Assembly (NCBI GenBank): GCA_017452405.1
Contig: JAFTMM010000119.1
Location: 1-8,463, forward strand
Direction: 5' to 3'
DNA from: Clostridia bacterium
GTDB taxonomy: Bacteria; Bacillota; Clostridia; Christensenellales; Pumilibacteraceae
DNA: 8,463 bases
The position numbers and the translations under genes were made by a program. Positions 1 through 7,351 of this stretch are shown here, piece by piece (within the stretch, counting starts at the first letter, position 1; every line of letters starts with the position of its first letter). The notes below the pieces were generated by a model, which saw only the letters and a program-made list of their open reading frames with translations, was not told the DNA's origin and made no database searches.

Positions 1-21
1 AAATATTCAGTATTTAGTACT

Positions 22-53
22 ATCGCAAGCGAATTAATTTATCCACTTGCGAC
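22..53 (-). terminator. Hairpin downstream of pfkA, possible transcription terminator
   Basis: Read on the minus strand, CGCAAGTGGA can pair over 10 positions with TTCGCTTGCG (two G-U wobbles) around an 8-base loop, and one or two outer pairs can be added. It begins about 30 bases after the pfkA stop. The sequence after it is AT-rich but has no clean T-run, so it is not a textbook rho-independent terminator. It could instead be an RNA-stabilising 3' hairpin. Nothing else is recognisable in positions 1-82; the pyk gene that often follows pfkA does not start here. Confidence 0.4.
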
Positions 54-82
54 AGCCCCGATTGTTAGTGCGCGCAAGAAAA

Positions 83-1042
83 TTACTGCGATACTACGTT
101 TGCCATTTTATAGAGGTCTTTGCGGAACTTACGAGGTATTGCGAGCGCTTCATCAATGTCGTAGTCCACAATCTTTTCTTTCGAAATACCGACTACGCGG
201 TTTCCAACGTCTTTTTTGAGAAGGCTTACTGCATGGTAGCCGAATTGAGTTCCGAGCATTCTGTCGCGCATACTCGGCGTGCCACCGCGCTGTTGGTGAC
301 CGAGAACGGTCGCGCGAATAGACAGGTCTGTTTCACGCTGAAGGAACTTCATCAGCTCGTCTGCCGTGCATACGCCTTCGGCAAGGACTACGAGACCGCT
401 AGTCTTTCCCTTCTGCGATGCTTCGATAAGGCTCTTTTTAATTTCCGAGAACGTCTGCTTAACTTCGGGAATAATGATCATTTCTGCTCCGCCTGCTATG
501 CCGGTATAGAGCGCTATGTCACCCGAATGTCTACCCATAACCTCGATTATGGTAAAGCGGTCGTGAGAGGACGACGTGTCACGAATCTTATCAATCGCTT
601 CAAGACAGGTGTTGCAAGCCGTGTGGAAGCCGAGAGTAAACTCGGTATAGGCTAAGTCATTATCTATCGTGCCGGGTATGCCTATGGTTGGAAAGCCCTT
701 ATTGGAAAGCGCCTGCGCGCCACGGAAAGAGCCGTCTCCGCCGATTACTACAAGACCATCCATTCCTATTTCGCGCATATTTTCTATCGCTCTATATTGG
801 CACTCGTCAAGTACGAAGTCAGCGCAACGCGCAGTGCGGAGAATAGTGCCTCCACGCTGTACGATATCCGAAACGCTACGCATTCCCATAGGTCGAAAAG
901 ACTTATCGAGTATGCCTTGATAACCGCGCTCAATGCCGACAACTTCCATACCGCTACAAATAGCGGTACGTACTACCGCACGAATAGCAGCGTTCATTCC
1001 GGGGGCGTCACCACCGCTTGTTAATATACCTATTTTTTTCAT
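83..1042 (-). CDS. pfkA: ATP-dependent 6-phosphofructokinase
   Basis: Catalyses ATP plus fructose 6-phosphate to fructose 1,6-bisphosphate, the committed step of glycolysis, in the cytoplasm; the family is homotetrameric. The 319-residue product has the standard bacterial length and keeps the numbering of the well-studied Bacillus enzyme. Visible elements are the ATP loop TSGGDAPGMN (residues 8-17), RTAR with Arg72, GGDGS with Asp103 and Gly104 (the Gly marks ATP rather than pyrophosphate use), PGTIDND with catalytic Asp127 and Asp129, Arg162, MGR with Arg171, AEG with Glu222, Arg243, and GHQQRGG with His249 and Arg252. Of the allosteric effector residues, Arg21, Arg25, Arg154 and Lys213 are kept, while the usual Arg211 is Lys. 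The ATG is preceded by AAGGAG (minus strand, 1049-1054) at 6-base spacing. It lies 85 bases after dnaE, an arrangement common in Clostridia. Confidence 0.97.
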   Translation of the reverse strand: MKKIGILTSGGDAPGMNAAIRAVVRTAICSGMEVVGIERGYQGILDKSFRPMGMRSVSDIVQRGGTILRTARCADFVLDECQYRAIENMREIGMDGLVVIGGDGSFRGAQALSNKGFPTIGIPGTIDNDLAYTEFTLGFHTACNTCLEAIDKIRDTSSSHDRFTIIEVMGRHSGDIALYTGIAGGAEMIIIPEVKQTFSEIKKSLIEASQKGKTSGLVVLAEGVCTADELMKFLQRETDLSIRATVLGHQQRGGTPSMRDRMLGTQFGYHAVSLLKKDVGNRVVGISKEKIVDYDIDEALAIPRKFRKDLYKMANVVSQ

Positions 1043-1048
1043 ATCCTA

Positions 1049-1054
1049 CTCCTT
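1049..1054 (-). promoter_or_regulatory. pfkA ribosome binding site
   Basis: AAGGAG on the minus strand, 6 bases before the pfkA ATG. It is the strongest Shine-Dalgarno match in the window and fixes the pfkA start. Confidence 0.8.
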
Positions 1055-1081
1055 GGCTTTACGCCTCCCCTTGTCAATTAT

Positions 1082-1110
1082 ATTATAATCGTTTTACGCA
1101 ATCCGCGCAA
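1082..1110 (-). promoter_or_regulatory. Candidate promoter for pfkA
   Basis: The minus strand has a perfect -10 box TATAAT (1082-1087) with TTGCGC (1105-1110) 17 bases upstream as a weak -35 (only TTG matches). The predicted RNA start is near 1075, giving a leader of about 30 bases with the AAGGAG site. No clear terminator hairpin lies between dnaE and this promoter, so pfkA probably also receives read-through from dnaE. A perfect TTGACA at 1072-1077 has no -10 at the right distance and is ignored. Confidence 0.45.
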
Positions 1111-1127
1111 TCATTTTCGACAAATTT

Positions 1128-4100
1128 TTAAGCTAATTTTACGTTTTCGTCGCCGAGTAACATAATGAGTTCGGCGCGTGCCGAGAGCGCATTCAATTTA
1201 ACCGCCGTCTTGTATAGCTTGTTTGCCGTAGTGTCTTTGATATAAAGCTCGTCCTCGCCTCGGTAAGCCTGAGCTATTTCCAGAACTTCGCTCATCTTAT
1301 CATTACGGTCGCCGTTTGCAAGATAACAGCATATCTTGCGCGTCTCATCTTTGGTTTCGGGCGCAGAAGCTTCTTTCCACTCCTCTACCGCCGATACCCA
1401 TACGCTCGGCTCTCTGCCTCCGTCGGCAGATACCTTGCCCGTCACGGTAACGAGTTTGTCAGATTGCCAGAGATTGCGGAATTTACTCCACGACGACGGC
1501 GACAGCATTACGTTCACCGTTCCCATAAGGTCTTCGAGAAGTCCTACGCCGAACTCCTTGCCTGCTTTGGTAAACTTGCGCTCGGCAGACAGAAGCATGC
1601 CTCCCAGCCTTACCGTCATTCCGTCGGCAAGACCGCTTTCCTCCAGCGCTTCGCCCTCCTCGCTTTCCGCGTTTTCTCCAAGTTTGTTAATATCCGCGCT
1701 GTTGTATTCCATAGCGGACAGTTTGCTTTCGTACGCTTCGAGGGGGTGTCCGGTAAGGTATACGCCTGCTACTTCCTTTTCGTGCAGAAGTTTTTCACGC
1801 GGTGAAAACTCGTTTACCTTGGGCCAGACGAAGTCGTCCATCTGTCCGCCTACTTCGGGCATATCAAACATATAGTATTGTCCGCCGGCGCGCGCTTTTT
1901 TATCCACGTTTACCCTATCGAGTAGAAGCGGAGTTGCCTGCACGAGTACTGCTCTAGGCTTTCCGAAGCAATCGAACGCGCCTGCATATATAAGACCTTC
2001 TATAATTCTGCTGTTGATTTTCAAGTCGTAAGCGCGCGAAAGGAACTCGTAGTAGTCCTTATACTCACCGCCCCTCTTTCTTTCGGCAATAAGCTGATGC
2101 ATAATGCCTTCGCCTATGCCCTTAACGGCAGCAAGACCAACGCGTACGCAGTCGCCCTCTACCGAGAAACCGACCATAGACTTGTTGATATCTGGCGGAA
2201 GAACTTTGACGTTCTGTTGTTTGAGGTAGGTCAGGTAATTGGTTATTTCCTCAATCTTGGTTATGCGGTTATTGAGTACCGCAACGATAAACTCTTTAAG
2301 GTGGTGGCATTTTAAGTACGCCGTTTGGTAAGCTACGAATGCGTACGCCGCAGCGTGCGATTTATTAAACGCATAGGACGCAAAGTCCATCATCTCGGAG
2401 AAAAGCTCGTCTGCATCCGCCTCGCTCATGCCGTTGGCTACTGCGCCGGGAACGGGCACCGTTTCGTTCTTTTCGTTAGTAAAGCTACCACCGTGAATGA
2501 AAATTTCGCGTTGCGCCGCAAGAGCGTCGTGCTTTTTCTTACTCATCATACGACGGATAGCGTCCGCCCCGCCCATTGAGTAGCCTGCAAGCTCACGGCA
2601 GATGTTCATAACCTGTTCCTGATACACCATTACGCCGTACGTCATTTCAAGATTTTTTTGGAGCGCAGGGTGCTTGTACGTTATTTCTTCGGGGTGCTTT
2701 TTATTGTATACGTACGTCTTTATGTACTGCATGGGGCCGGGACGATAAAGCGAAATTCCCGCGATAATATCTTCTATGCAGTCGGGCTTTAAGTCCTTCA
2801 TGAAGTTCTTCATGCCACCGCTTTCAAGCTGGAATACCGCGTGCGTATCGCCCGTGCCTATCATCTTATAAACTTCCGAATCGTCTACTCCCATTGCGTA
2901 AAAGTCTATGGTTTTGCCCGTCGTTTCCTTAACTATATCAATGGCTTTCTTGATGTCGGTGAGGTTCATTAGACCTAAGAAGTCCATTTTAAGCAGTCCA
3001 AGTTCTTCTACTTGCACCATATTGTACTGACAGGCTACGATACCCTGACCGTTCATAGCAAGAGGCGCGTGGTCGCTAATCGGATCACGACAGATGATAA
3101 CGCCTGCGGCGTGTAAGCCGGTCTGGCGTGGCATCCCCTCGATTTCGATTGCAAGGTCAAGTACTTGATGAAGTATGGGATCGGTATCGTAAATCTCTTT
3201 TAAATCGGGAATGGTATGGTATACGCCTTCTTTGTCCGCCTTCTTGCCGAGAACATGCTCGATCGTCAGCTTACCCATCATTTTGGGCATGAGCTTGGTT
3301 ATTCTATTCATATCGGCAAAGGGTACGTCAAGCACTCTGCCGACGTCTTTGATCGCCGCTTTCGCCGCCATCGTACCGAAAGTACATATTTGCGAAACGT
3401 GGTCGTCGCCGTATTTTTGACGCACGTAGTCAATTACTTCTCCACGTCGTTCTACGCAGAAATCTATATCGAAGTCGGGGTTAGATACGCGTTCGGGGTT
3501 TAGAAAGCGCTCGAAAAACAGGTCGAAACCGAGAGGTTCGATCTTGGTTATGCCGATAGCGTACGCTATAATACTGCCTGCTCCGCTACCTCTGCCCGGC
3601 CCTACGGGTATACCTATACTTTCGGCGTAGTTAATAAAATCCCATACGACGAGGAAGTAATCGGTAAAGCCCATGCCCGACACAACGCTGAACTCAAAGT
3701 CGGCGCGCGCTCTTATCTCCGGCGTTATTTCGCCGTACTTCTTTTTTAAGCCCTCGTAAAGCAAGTAATGCAGATATTCGTCACTCGTCATGCCGTTGGG
3801 CGCGTCGTATACGGGATAGAGTTTTTTGCGCGCGAAGAAGGATTTGCAGTCACCGCATTTTTCCATTACTTCTAGAGTATTATCAAGAGCGTCGGTAAGG
3901 TTGGGGAAAACTTCCTCCATTTCCTCCCTACTCTTGAGATAAAACTCTTTGGTCGGGAAGTAGCTGTCGTCGTCTACGCCGTCGCTTGCTTCGGTAACGT
4001 TGTTCATTTCGTCGTTAGCCGACAGCTTGTCGCCGAAAGCTATACATTGAAGTACCTTTTGCGTGCGCGCGTCCTTTTTTTGAAGATAATGCACGTCGTT

Positions 4101-4742
4101 AGTGGCAATCAGCTTGACGTTATGCTCACGCGCTATGGACACGAGATACGGCAGTACCGTCTTTTGCGAACGGAGGTTATGGTCTTGAATTTCGATATAA
4201 TAATCGTCACCGAAAAGGCGAACGAACTTCTCCACTACCCTGTGCGCTTCGTCCATATTCCCTGCCAAAATGGCTTGCGGAAGCTCACCTGCTACGCAAG
4301 CGGAAAGGCAGATAAGCCCCTCGTGATATTTCTCGAGGAGCTCGAAGTCGATTCTGGGCTTATAATAAAGTCCTTCGGTAAAACCGAGTGATACCAGCTT
4401 AATCAGGTTATGGTAGCCCGTTTCGTTCTTACATAAAAGTACGAGGTGATTAGCCTTGGGCTTGCGCTCACCCGCAGGCGTACTATGAACGTGGCGGTCG
4501 GGCGCTGTATATACTTCGCAACCGATAATGGGTTTGACTTTGAAGTCGCTCTTTTTGTTGAACGCCGAGGCTTCCTTGAAGAAAGTCATTGCGCCGTACA
4601 TATTGCCGTGGTCGGTAATGGCTACGGCAGGCTGACCGAGTTCAGCGCAACGGGAAAAGAGCTTGCTTATCTTAGTAGCGCCGTCCAGCATCGAATATTC
4701 GGTATGAAGGTGCAAATGCACGAATTGTTTTTTATTATCCAT
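1128..4742 (-). CDS. dnaE: DNA polymerase III alpha subunit (DnaE)
   Basis: Replicative family C DNA polymerase of 1204 residues, a normal length. Order: N-terminal PHP domain (about 5-290), polymerase core, helix-hairpin-helix (about 866-885), C-terminal OB-fold (about 1043-1122). Polymerase acidic residues are visible as PDFDIDF (Asp425, Asp427) and LLKMDFLGL (Asp587); the glycine-rich GPGRGSGAGS is at 381-390. The PHP domain keeps a full-looking metal set (His11, His13, Asp44, His45, Glu76, Cys149, His188, Asp216, His218), so it may be an active proofreading exonuclease, unlike the E. coli protein. QYYMF (955-959) matches the internal beta-clamp-binding motif. An acidic linker (about 1023-1040) precedes the OB-fold. 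Its ATG lies 2 bases after the whiA stop with only a weak GGA site, which suggests translational coupling to whiA. Low-GC Gram-positives usually also carry PolC, not seen here. Confidence 0.97.
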   Translation of the reverse strand: MDNKKQFVHLHLHTEYSMLDGATKISKLFSRCAELGQPAVAITDHGNMYGAMTFFKEASAFNKKSDFKVKPIIGCEVYTAPDRHVHSTPAGERKPKANHLVLLCKNETGYHNLIKLVSLGFTEGLYYKPRIDFELLEKYHEGLICLSACVAGELPQAILAGNMDEAHRVVEKFVRLFGDDYYIEIQDHNLRSQKTVLPYLVSIAREHNVKLIATNDVHYLQKKDARTQKVLQCIAFGDKLSANDEMNNVTEASDGVDDDSYFPTKEFYLKSREEMEEVFPNLTDALDNTLEVMEKCGDCKSFFARKKLYPVYDAPNGMTSDEYLHYLLYEGLKKKYGEITPEIRARADFEFSVVSGMGFTDYFLVVWDFINYAESIGIPVGPGRGSGAGSIIAYAIGITKIEPLGFDLFFERFLNPERVSNPDFDIDFCVERRGEVIDYVRQKYGDDHVSQICTFGTMAAKAAIKDVGRVLDVPFADMNRITKLMPKMMGKLTIEHVLGKKADKEGVYHTIPDLKEIYDTDPILHQVLDLAIEIEGMPRQTGLHAAGVIICRDPISDHAPLAMNGQGIVACQYNMVQVEELGLLKMDFLGLMNLTDIKKAIDIVKETTGKTIDFYAMGVDDSEVYKMIGTGDTHAVFQLESGGMKNFMKDLKPDCIEDIIAGISLYRPGPMQYIKTYVYNKKHPEEITYKHPALQKNLEMTYGVMVYQEQVMNICRELAGYSMGGADAIRRMMSKKKHDALAAQREIFIHGGSFTNEKNETVPVPGAVANGMSEADADELFSEMMDFASYAFNKSHAAAYAFVAYQTAYLKCHHLKEFIVAVLNNRITKIEEITNYLTYLKQQNVKVLPPDINKSMVGFSVEGDCVRVGLAAVKGIGEGIMHQLIAERKRGGEYKDYYEFLSRAYDLKINSRIIEGLIYAGAFDCFGKPRAVLVQATPLLLDRVNVDKKARAGGQYYMFDMPEVGGQMDDFVWPKVNEFSPREKLLHEKEVAGVYLTGHPLEAYESKLSAMEYNSADINKLGENAESEEGEALEESGLADGMTVRLGGMLLSAERKFTKAGKEFGVGLLEDLMGTVNVMLSPSSWSKFRNLWQSDKLVTVTGKVSADGGREPSVWVSAVEEWKEASAPETKDETRKICCYLANGDRNDKMSEVLEIAQAYRGEDELYIKDTTANKLYKTAVKLNALSARAELIMLLGDENVKLA

Positions 4743-4744
4743 AA

Positions 4745-5653
4745 TTATTCCGTACGTTTAATCTTATGCTTTTCGGCAAGTGAGATTAGTTTATCCAGCC
4801 TATGCGCCGCGCAGGACTTACTTACGCCGAGTTCTTCTGCAAGCTCACTTAAATTGGCTTCGGGTTTGCTGAGCCGAAGAAGCGCCGTCGTTTGCAGTTT
4901 AATATCCAAGTTCTCCAGCCCCATGCTTTCATCAAGGGCGTTTATTGCAGAGATTTGCTTGTTCGCTGCCGAGACCGCCCTATCTATGTTGGCAAAGTCG
5001 CAGTTCTGCGTTGCCGATACGCGTTTGCCGATAGAGGAATACAGCATTTCCTCCTGAAGCGTGAGCGAGGCTTTCGTTGCGCCCATATAGACGAGAACGT
5101 CGCTGATTTTTTCCTTACTTTTCAAGTATAACGTGTATTTTCCGCTACGCTTACCCTCGCCTACCGTTCCAACGATTTTTTGCAGAATAGCTGACGTTTC
5201 GTTTCTTAAGCTCTCGCCCGAAAAGGACAATTCCATGTGGTTGTTTTTGCCCGTAGACAGAAAGCCCGAACCGAGGAATGCGCCACGAATGAAACTTCGT
5301 CTCTCGCTGTCACCGCGAAGCAAACCTTCCTTTATCCCATCCACTTTGGTCATTTCGGATGTAAAGATTCCAAGCTTAATAAGCAATTCTCGTCCTCCCG
5401 TGAACGTCAGCGTTATGTGCTTGGAAAAGCTGACGTCGGGCGGTGAAACCATGAGAGTGAGCGCAAGGCGGGACAGTAGCGCGGGCATATTCTCGTTATC
5501 CGTAATTACGCTTACGGTCAACCCTTTTCCTGACAGATTAACGCTTCCCGCCGTCTGTACGATAGCCGAAAATTCCGCTAACGCGTCGTAACGGTTGTTT
5601 GGGACTATGAGCGCAAGTTCTTGCTTAGCTTTTTTGCTTAGCGTTTCCGTCAT
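4745..5653 (-). CDS. whiA: WhiA family DNA-binding protein
   Basis: WhiA is a Gram-positive DNA-binding protein linked to cell division and chromosome segregation (sporulation in Streptomyces, divisome function in Bacillus). The product from the chosen ATG is 302 residues, a typical length. It has an N-terminal domain related to LAGLIDADG homing endonucleases, with the degenerate motif FIRGAFLGSGFLS near residues 121-133, then an N-CDFANIDRAV segment and a C-terminal helix-turn-helix with ELAEELGVSKSCAAHRLDKL (about 270-289). Homing nuclease acidic residues are not kept, as is normal for WhiA. A GTG at 5662 would add three residues but has no ribosome site; GGTGG lies 5 bases before the ATG at 5653, so the ATG is preferred. 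The gene overlaps the PHP gene by 29 bases and ends 2 bases before dnaE. Confidence 0.94.
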   Translation of the reverse strand: MTETLSKKAKQELALIVPNNRYDALAEFSAIVQTAGSVNLSGKGLTVSVITDNENMPALLSRLALTLMVSPPDVSFSKHITLTFTGGRELLIKLGIFTSEMTKVDGIKEGLLRGDSERRSFIRGAFLGSGFLSTGKNNHMELSFSGESLRNETSAILQKIVGTVGEGKRSGKYTLYLKSKEKISDVLVYMGATKASLTLQEEMLYSSIGKRVSATQNCDFANIDRAVSAANKQISAINALDESMGLENLDIKLQTTALLRLSKPEANLSELAEELGVSKSCAAHRLDKLISLAEKHKIKRTE

Positions 5654-6401
5654 TTTTTCCACCGTTTAATTTAAGATCGGGCAGTCTGTTATAGTTGTGA
5701 ATTAGTGCACTATCAAGTCCGCTCGCCACCCACGTTTCTTTCCATATTCCCACGTCACCCACGCGTGCGGGCGAATGAGCGTCGCTATTAGCAAGAAACC
5801 TGCAACCGAGATCGGCGAGAGCTATAAGCTCGTCCGCCGTAAGGCTCACGCGCTTGCCGTTAAGCTCGATATACGTGCCTTTTGCCGAAGCTACTTTACC
5901 CACTTCTTTTAGGTCGATTTTGCAACCGCTATTCGGGTGCGAAAGTATTGCAATATCGTATTTGTCTAATGCCTTAATATAAGCGTCGGTATTTCTTACC
6001 TTAGCTTTTCGTGAGTTTTTTGTAATGAGGTTTCTAAGATGAAAACCCAGACCTCCGCGCGCAGGACGGACGAACTTGTGGTAGCCTGCTACTATAATAT
6101 CCAGCTTGTCCGCAAATTCAGGCGGAATATCCAGCTCGCCCGTGGGAGATATGAAGTTGGCTTCAATACCTGCGTACACCTTAATTTCAGGGTACTTTTC
6201 CCTGACAGCTTGCACTTCTTCCAGAAATTTTGGGAACGCCTTTTTTGTCATTCCGTACGCGCCGTGACGAAAACCGTGGTCTGTAAGGGCAATTTCTTTC
6301 ATGCCTAAGCTGAGGGCTTTGCGGACGTTATCCTCCACACTTCCCTTGCCGTGACCGCTTCTGCTATACGTCGTATGCGTATGGTAATCGCCTAACAGCA
6401 T
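5625..6401 (-). CDS. PHP-domain metal-dependent phosphoesterase (YcdX-like)
   Basis: A stand-alone PHP (polymerase and histidinol phosphatase) domain protein of 258 residues, the usual size. Metal ligands are visible as DYHTHT (His7, His9), HGKG (His17), TDHG (Asp41, His42), GIEAN (Glu80), GYHKF (His108), SHPN (His155) and SDAH (Asp207, His209), so the trinuclear site looks complete and the enzyme should be active. The substrate is unknown. Related proteins hydrolyse phosphate esters such as histidinol phosphate or nucleotides, but the histidine biosynthesis role is not supported by the neighbours. This family is a frequent neighbour of murB in Clostridia. The start ATG directly abuts the murB stop (TGAATG), with AGGAG 8 bases upstream. 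The last 29 bases overlap whiA. No signal peptide or membrane segment is seen. Confidence 0.88.
   Translation of the reverse strand: MLLGDYHTHTTYSRSGHGKGSVEDNVRKALSLGMKEIALTDHGFRHGAYGMTKKAFPKFLEEVQAVREKYPEIKVYAGIEANFISPTGELDIPPEFADKLDIIVAGYHKFVRPARGGLGFHLRNLITKNSRKAKVRNTDAYIKALDKYDIAILSHPNSGCKIDLKEVGKVASAKGTYIELNGKRVSLTADELIALADLGCRFLANSDAHSPARVGDVGIWKETWVASGLDSALIHNYNRLPDLKLNGGKNDGNAKQKS
5659..5663 (-). promoter_or_regulatory. whiA ribosome binding site that decides the start
   Basis: GGTGG on the minus strand lies 5 bases before the ATG at 5653 and inside the end of the PHP gene. The GTG at 5662 is part of this same sequence and has no purine-rich site in front of it, so the start should be the ATG. 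Confidence 0.6.
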
Positions 6402-7244
6402 TCAAAATTCTCCTGCGTACTTAATTTCTTCGGCGAGTTTAACGCCGAAAGTGGCGTAAACCCGTAGTTTTATATAATCTATAAGTTTGCGCACGTCTGC
6501 CGAAGTTCCGCCCTCGGACAAAATAAAGTTTGCGTGCTTTTCACTTACGCGCGCTCCGCCTATGCGGTAGCCTTTCAGTCCTGCCTCGTCGATATACTTC
6601 CCGGCGCTTTTGCCGTTTGCTTTTTTGAACGTACTGCCGAGAGTGCGCCCTGTCGGTTGTGACGCTTTGCGCTTTTCGGCAAAGCTCTGCATCGTTCTTT
6701 TTACGGTTTCTGCGCTAGTAGTTTTAAGAGCGAATTTAGCCGAAAGGATTACGCCGTCGGGCAGTCCTTGTATCGTTCGGTAAGATGAAGTAAGTTCGGA
6801 AGCGCTTACCGTCACTTTTCCGCCAAAGGTAAGGACGTCAACGGAAAGCAGTACGTCCGCTATTTCACCGCCGTACGCGCCTGCGTTCATTACGATTGCT
6901 CCGCCTACGCTACCCGGAATACCGCACGCCCATTCAAGACCGCTCAGTCCGCTTTGGGCTACTGCGCGCGAAAGTATGGGCAGTGGCGTACCGCTTTCAG
7001 CGGTAACGACGTTTCCATCTATTTGGAAAGAGGAGTTACGCATTATAAGCACTTCGCCGTCGTACCCCTCGTCGGAGAACAGCGTATTCGTTCCTAAGCC
7101 GAGTATCAGTTGTTTATTATACTTCAAAAAGCTCGTATCCGTCACTATTTGGGCGCGTGCTACTCCTCCCGTTCTCATGGAGGTATAGTCCGACATTTTA
7201 AGCTTATACATATTATACTCCCACGGCGGAATTTTTTCAAGCAT
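6402..7244 (-). CDS. murB: UDP-N-acetylenolpyruvoylglucosamine reductase (MurB)
   Basis: FAD-dependent enzyme that reduces UDP-GlcNAc-enolpyruvate to UDP-MurNAc with NADPH, the second committed step of peptidoglycan synthesis in the cytoplasm. The 280-residue product shows the FAD-binding stretches YTSMRTGG (20-27) and LGLGTNTLFSDEG (48-60), GIPGSVGGAIVMNAGAYGGE (108-127), SYR (154-156), GSTFKK with the proton-donor Ser204, and a C-terminal EEIKYAG with the catalytic Glu273. It fits the shorter type II MurB class. The segment between MRTGG and LGLGTN looks about 10-15 residues shorter than usual, making this a compact member. A TTG at 7250 would add two residues, but AGAGGG (7252-7257) sits 7 bases before the ATG at 7244 and only 1 base before the TTG, so the ATG is chosen. 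First gene of the minus-strand block. Confidence 0.95.
   Translation of the reverse strand: MLEKIPPWEYNMYKLKMSDYTSMRTGGVARAQIVTDTSFLKYNKQLILGLGTNTLFSDEGYDGEVLIMRNSSFQIDGNVVTAESGTPLPILSRAVAQSGLSGLEWACGIPGSVGGAIVMNAGAYGGEIADVLLSVDVLTFGGKVTVSASELTSSYRTIQGLPDGVILSAKFALKTTSAETVKRTMQSFAEKRKASQPTGRTLGSTFKKANGKSAGKYIDEAGLKGYRIGGARVSEKHANFILSEGGTSADVRKLIDYIKLRVYATFGVKLAEEIKYAGEF
6410..6414 (-). promoter_or_regulatory. Ribosome binding site of the PHP gene inside murB
   Basis: AGGAG on the minus strand lies within the last codons of murB, 8 bases before the PHP ATG that abuts the murB TGA. It supports this start and coupled translation of the two genes. Confidence 0.65.
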
Positions 7245-7251
7245 TTTCAAG

Positions 7252-7257
7252 CCCTCT
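7252..7257 (-). promoter_or_regulatory. murB ribosome binding site that decides the start
   Basis: AGAGGG on the minus strand is 7 bases from the ATG at 7244 and 1 base from the TTG at 7250, which favours the ATG. Confidence 0.6.
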
Positions 7258-7316
7258 CGCCTTTCTTATTTATGTATGCTCCCTCACGAAAAAACGTTAA
7301 ACCTACGCTTAAAAGA

Positions 7317-7345
7317 TTGAAAAGTGAGGCGAGAAAGTGTATAAT
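7317..7345 (+). promoter_or_regulatory. Promoter of the HAD gene, predicted leaderless start
   Basis: TTGAAA (7317-7322) and a perfect TATAAT (7340-7345) are separated by exactly 17 bases, a good vegetative promoter. Counting seven bases from the end of the -10 box puts the RNA start at about 7352, which is the A of the HAD gene ATG. If this promoter is used, the message has no leader and no ribosome binding site. Confidence 0.65.
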
Positions 7346-7351
7346 AGAAGC

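Larger units (their letters stand above)
7251..7351. other. Divergent intergenic region between murB and the HAD gene
   Basis: This 101-base gap separates two divergent genes. The plus-strand promoter is clear (7317-7345). On the minus strand, toward murB, I find only weak promoter-like hexamers (for example TTAACG followed 18 bases later by TACATA), so the operon promoter is unresolved. An 8-base inverted repeat, TCTCGCCT at 7255-7262 and AGGCGAGA at 7327-7334, brackets the region; both arms overlap the purine-rich sequence in front of a start codon, so they may simply be paired ribosome binding sites. Confidence 0.5.

Noticed and set aside
47..655. A 202-codon plus-strand open frame
   Set aside because: It is entirely or almost entirely antisense to pfkA, whose catalytic residues are all present, and its product has no recognisable domain.
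1072..1077. A perfect TTGACA between dnaE and pfkA on the minus strand
   Set aside because: No -10-like hexamer lies 16-18 bases downstream; that position falls on the ribosome binding site of pfkA.
4446..5057. A 203-codon plus-strand open frame
   Set aside because: It spans the dnaE-whiA junction in antisense, and both of those genes are well supported.
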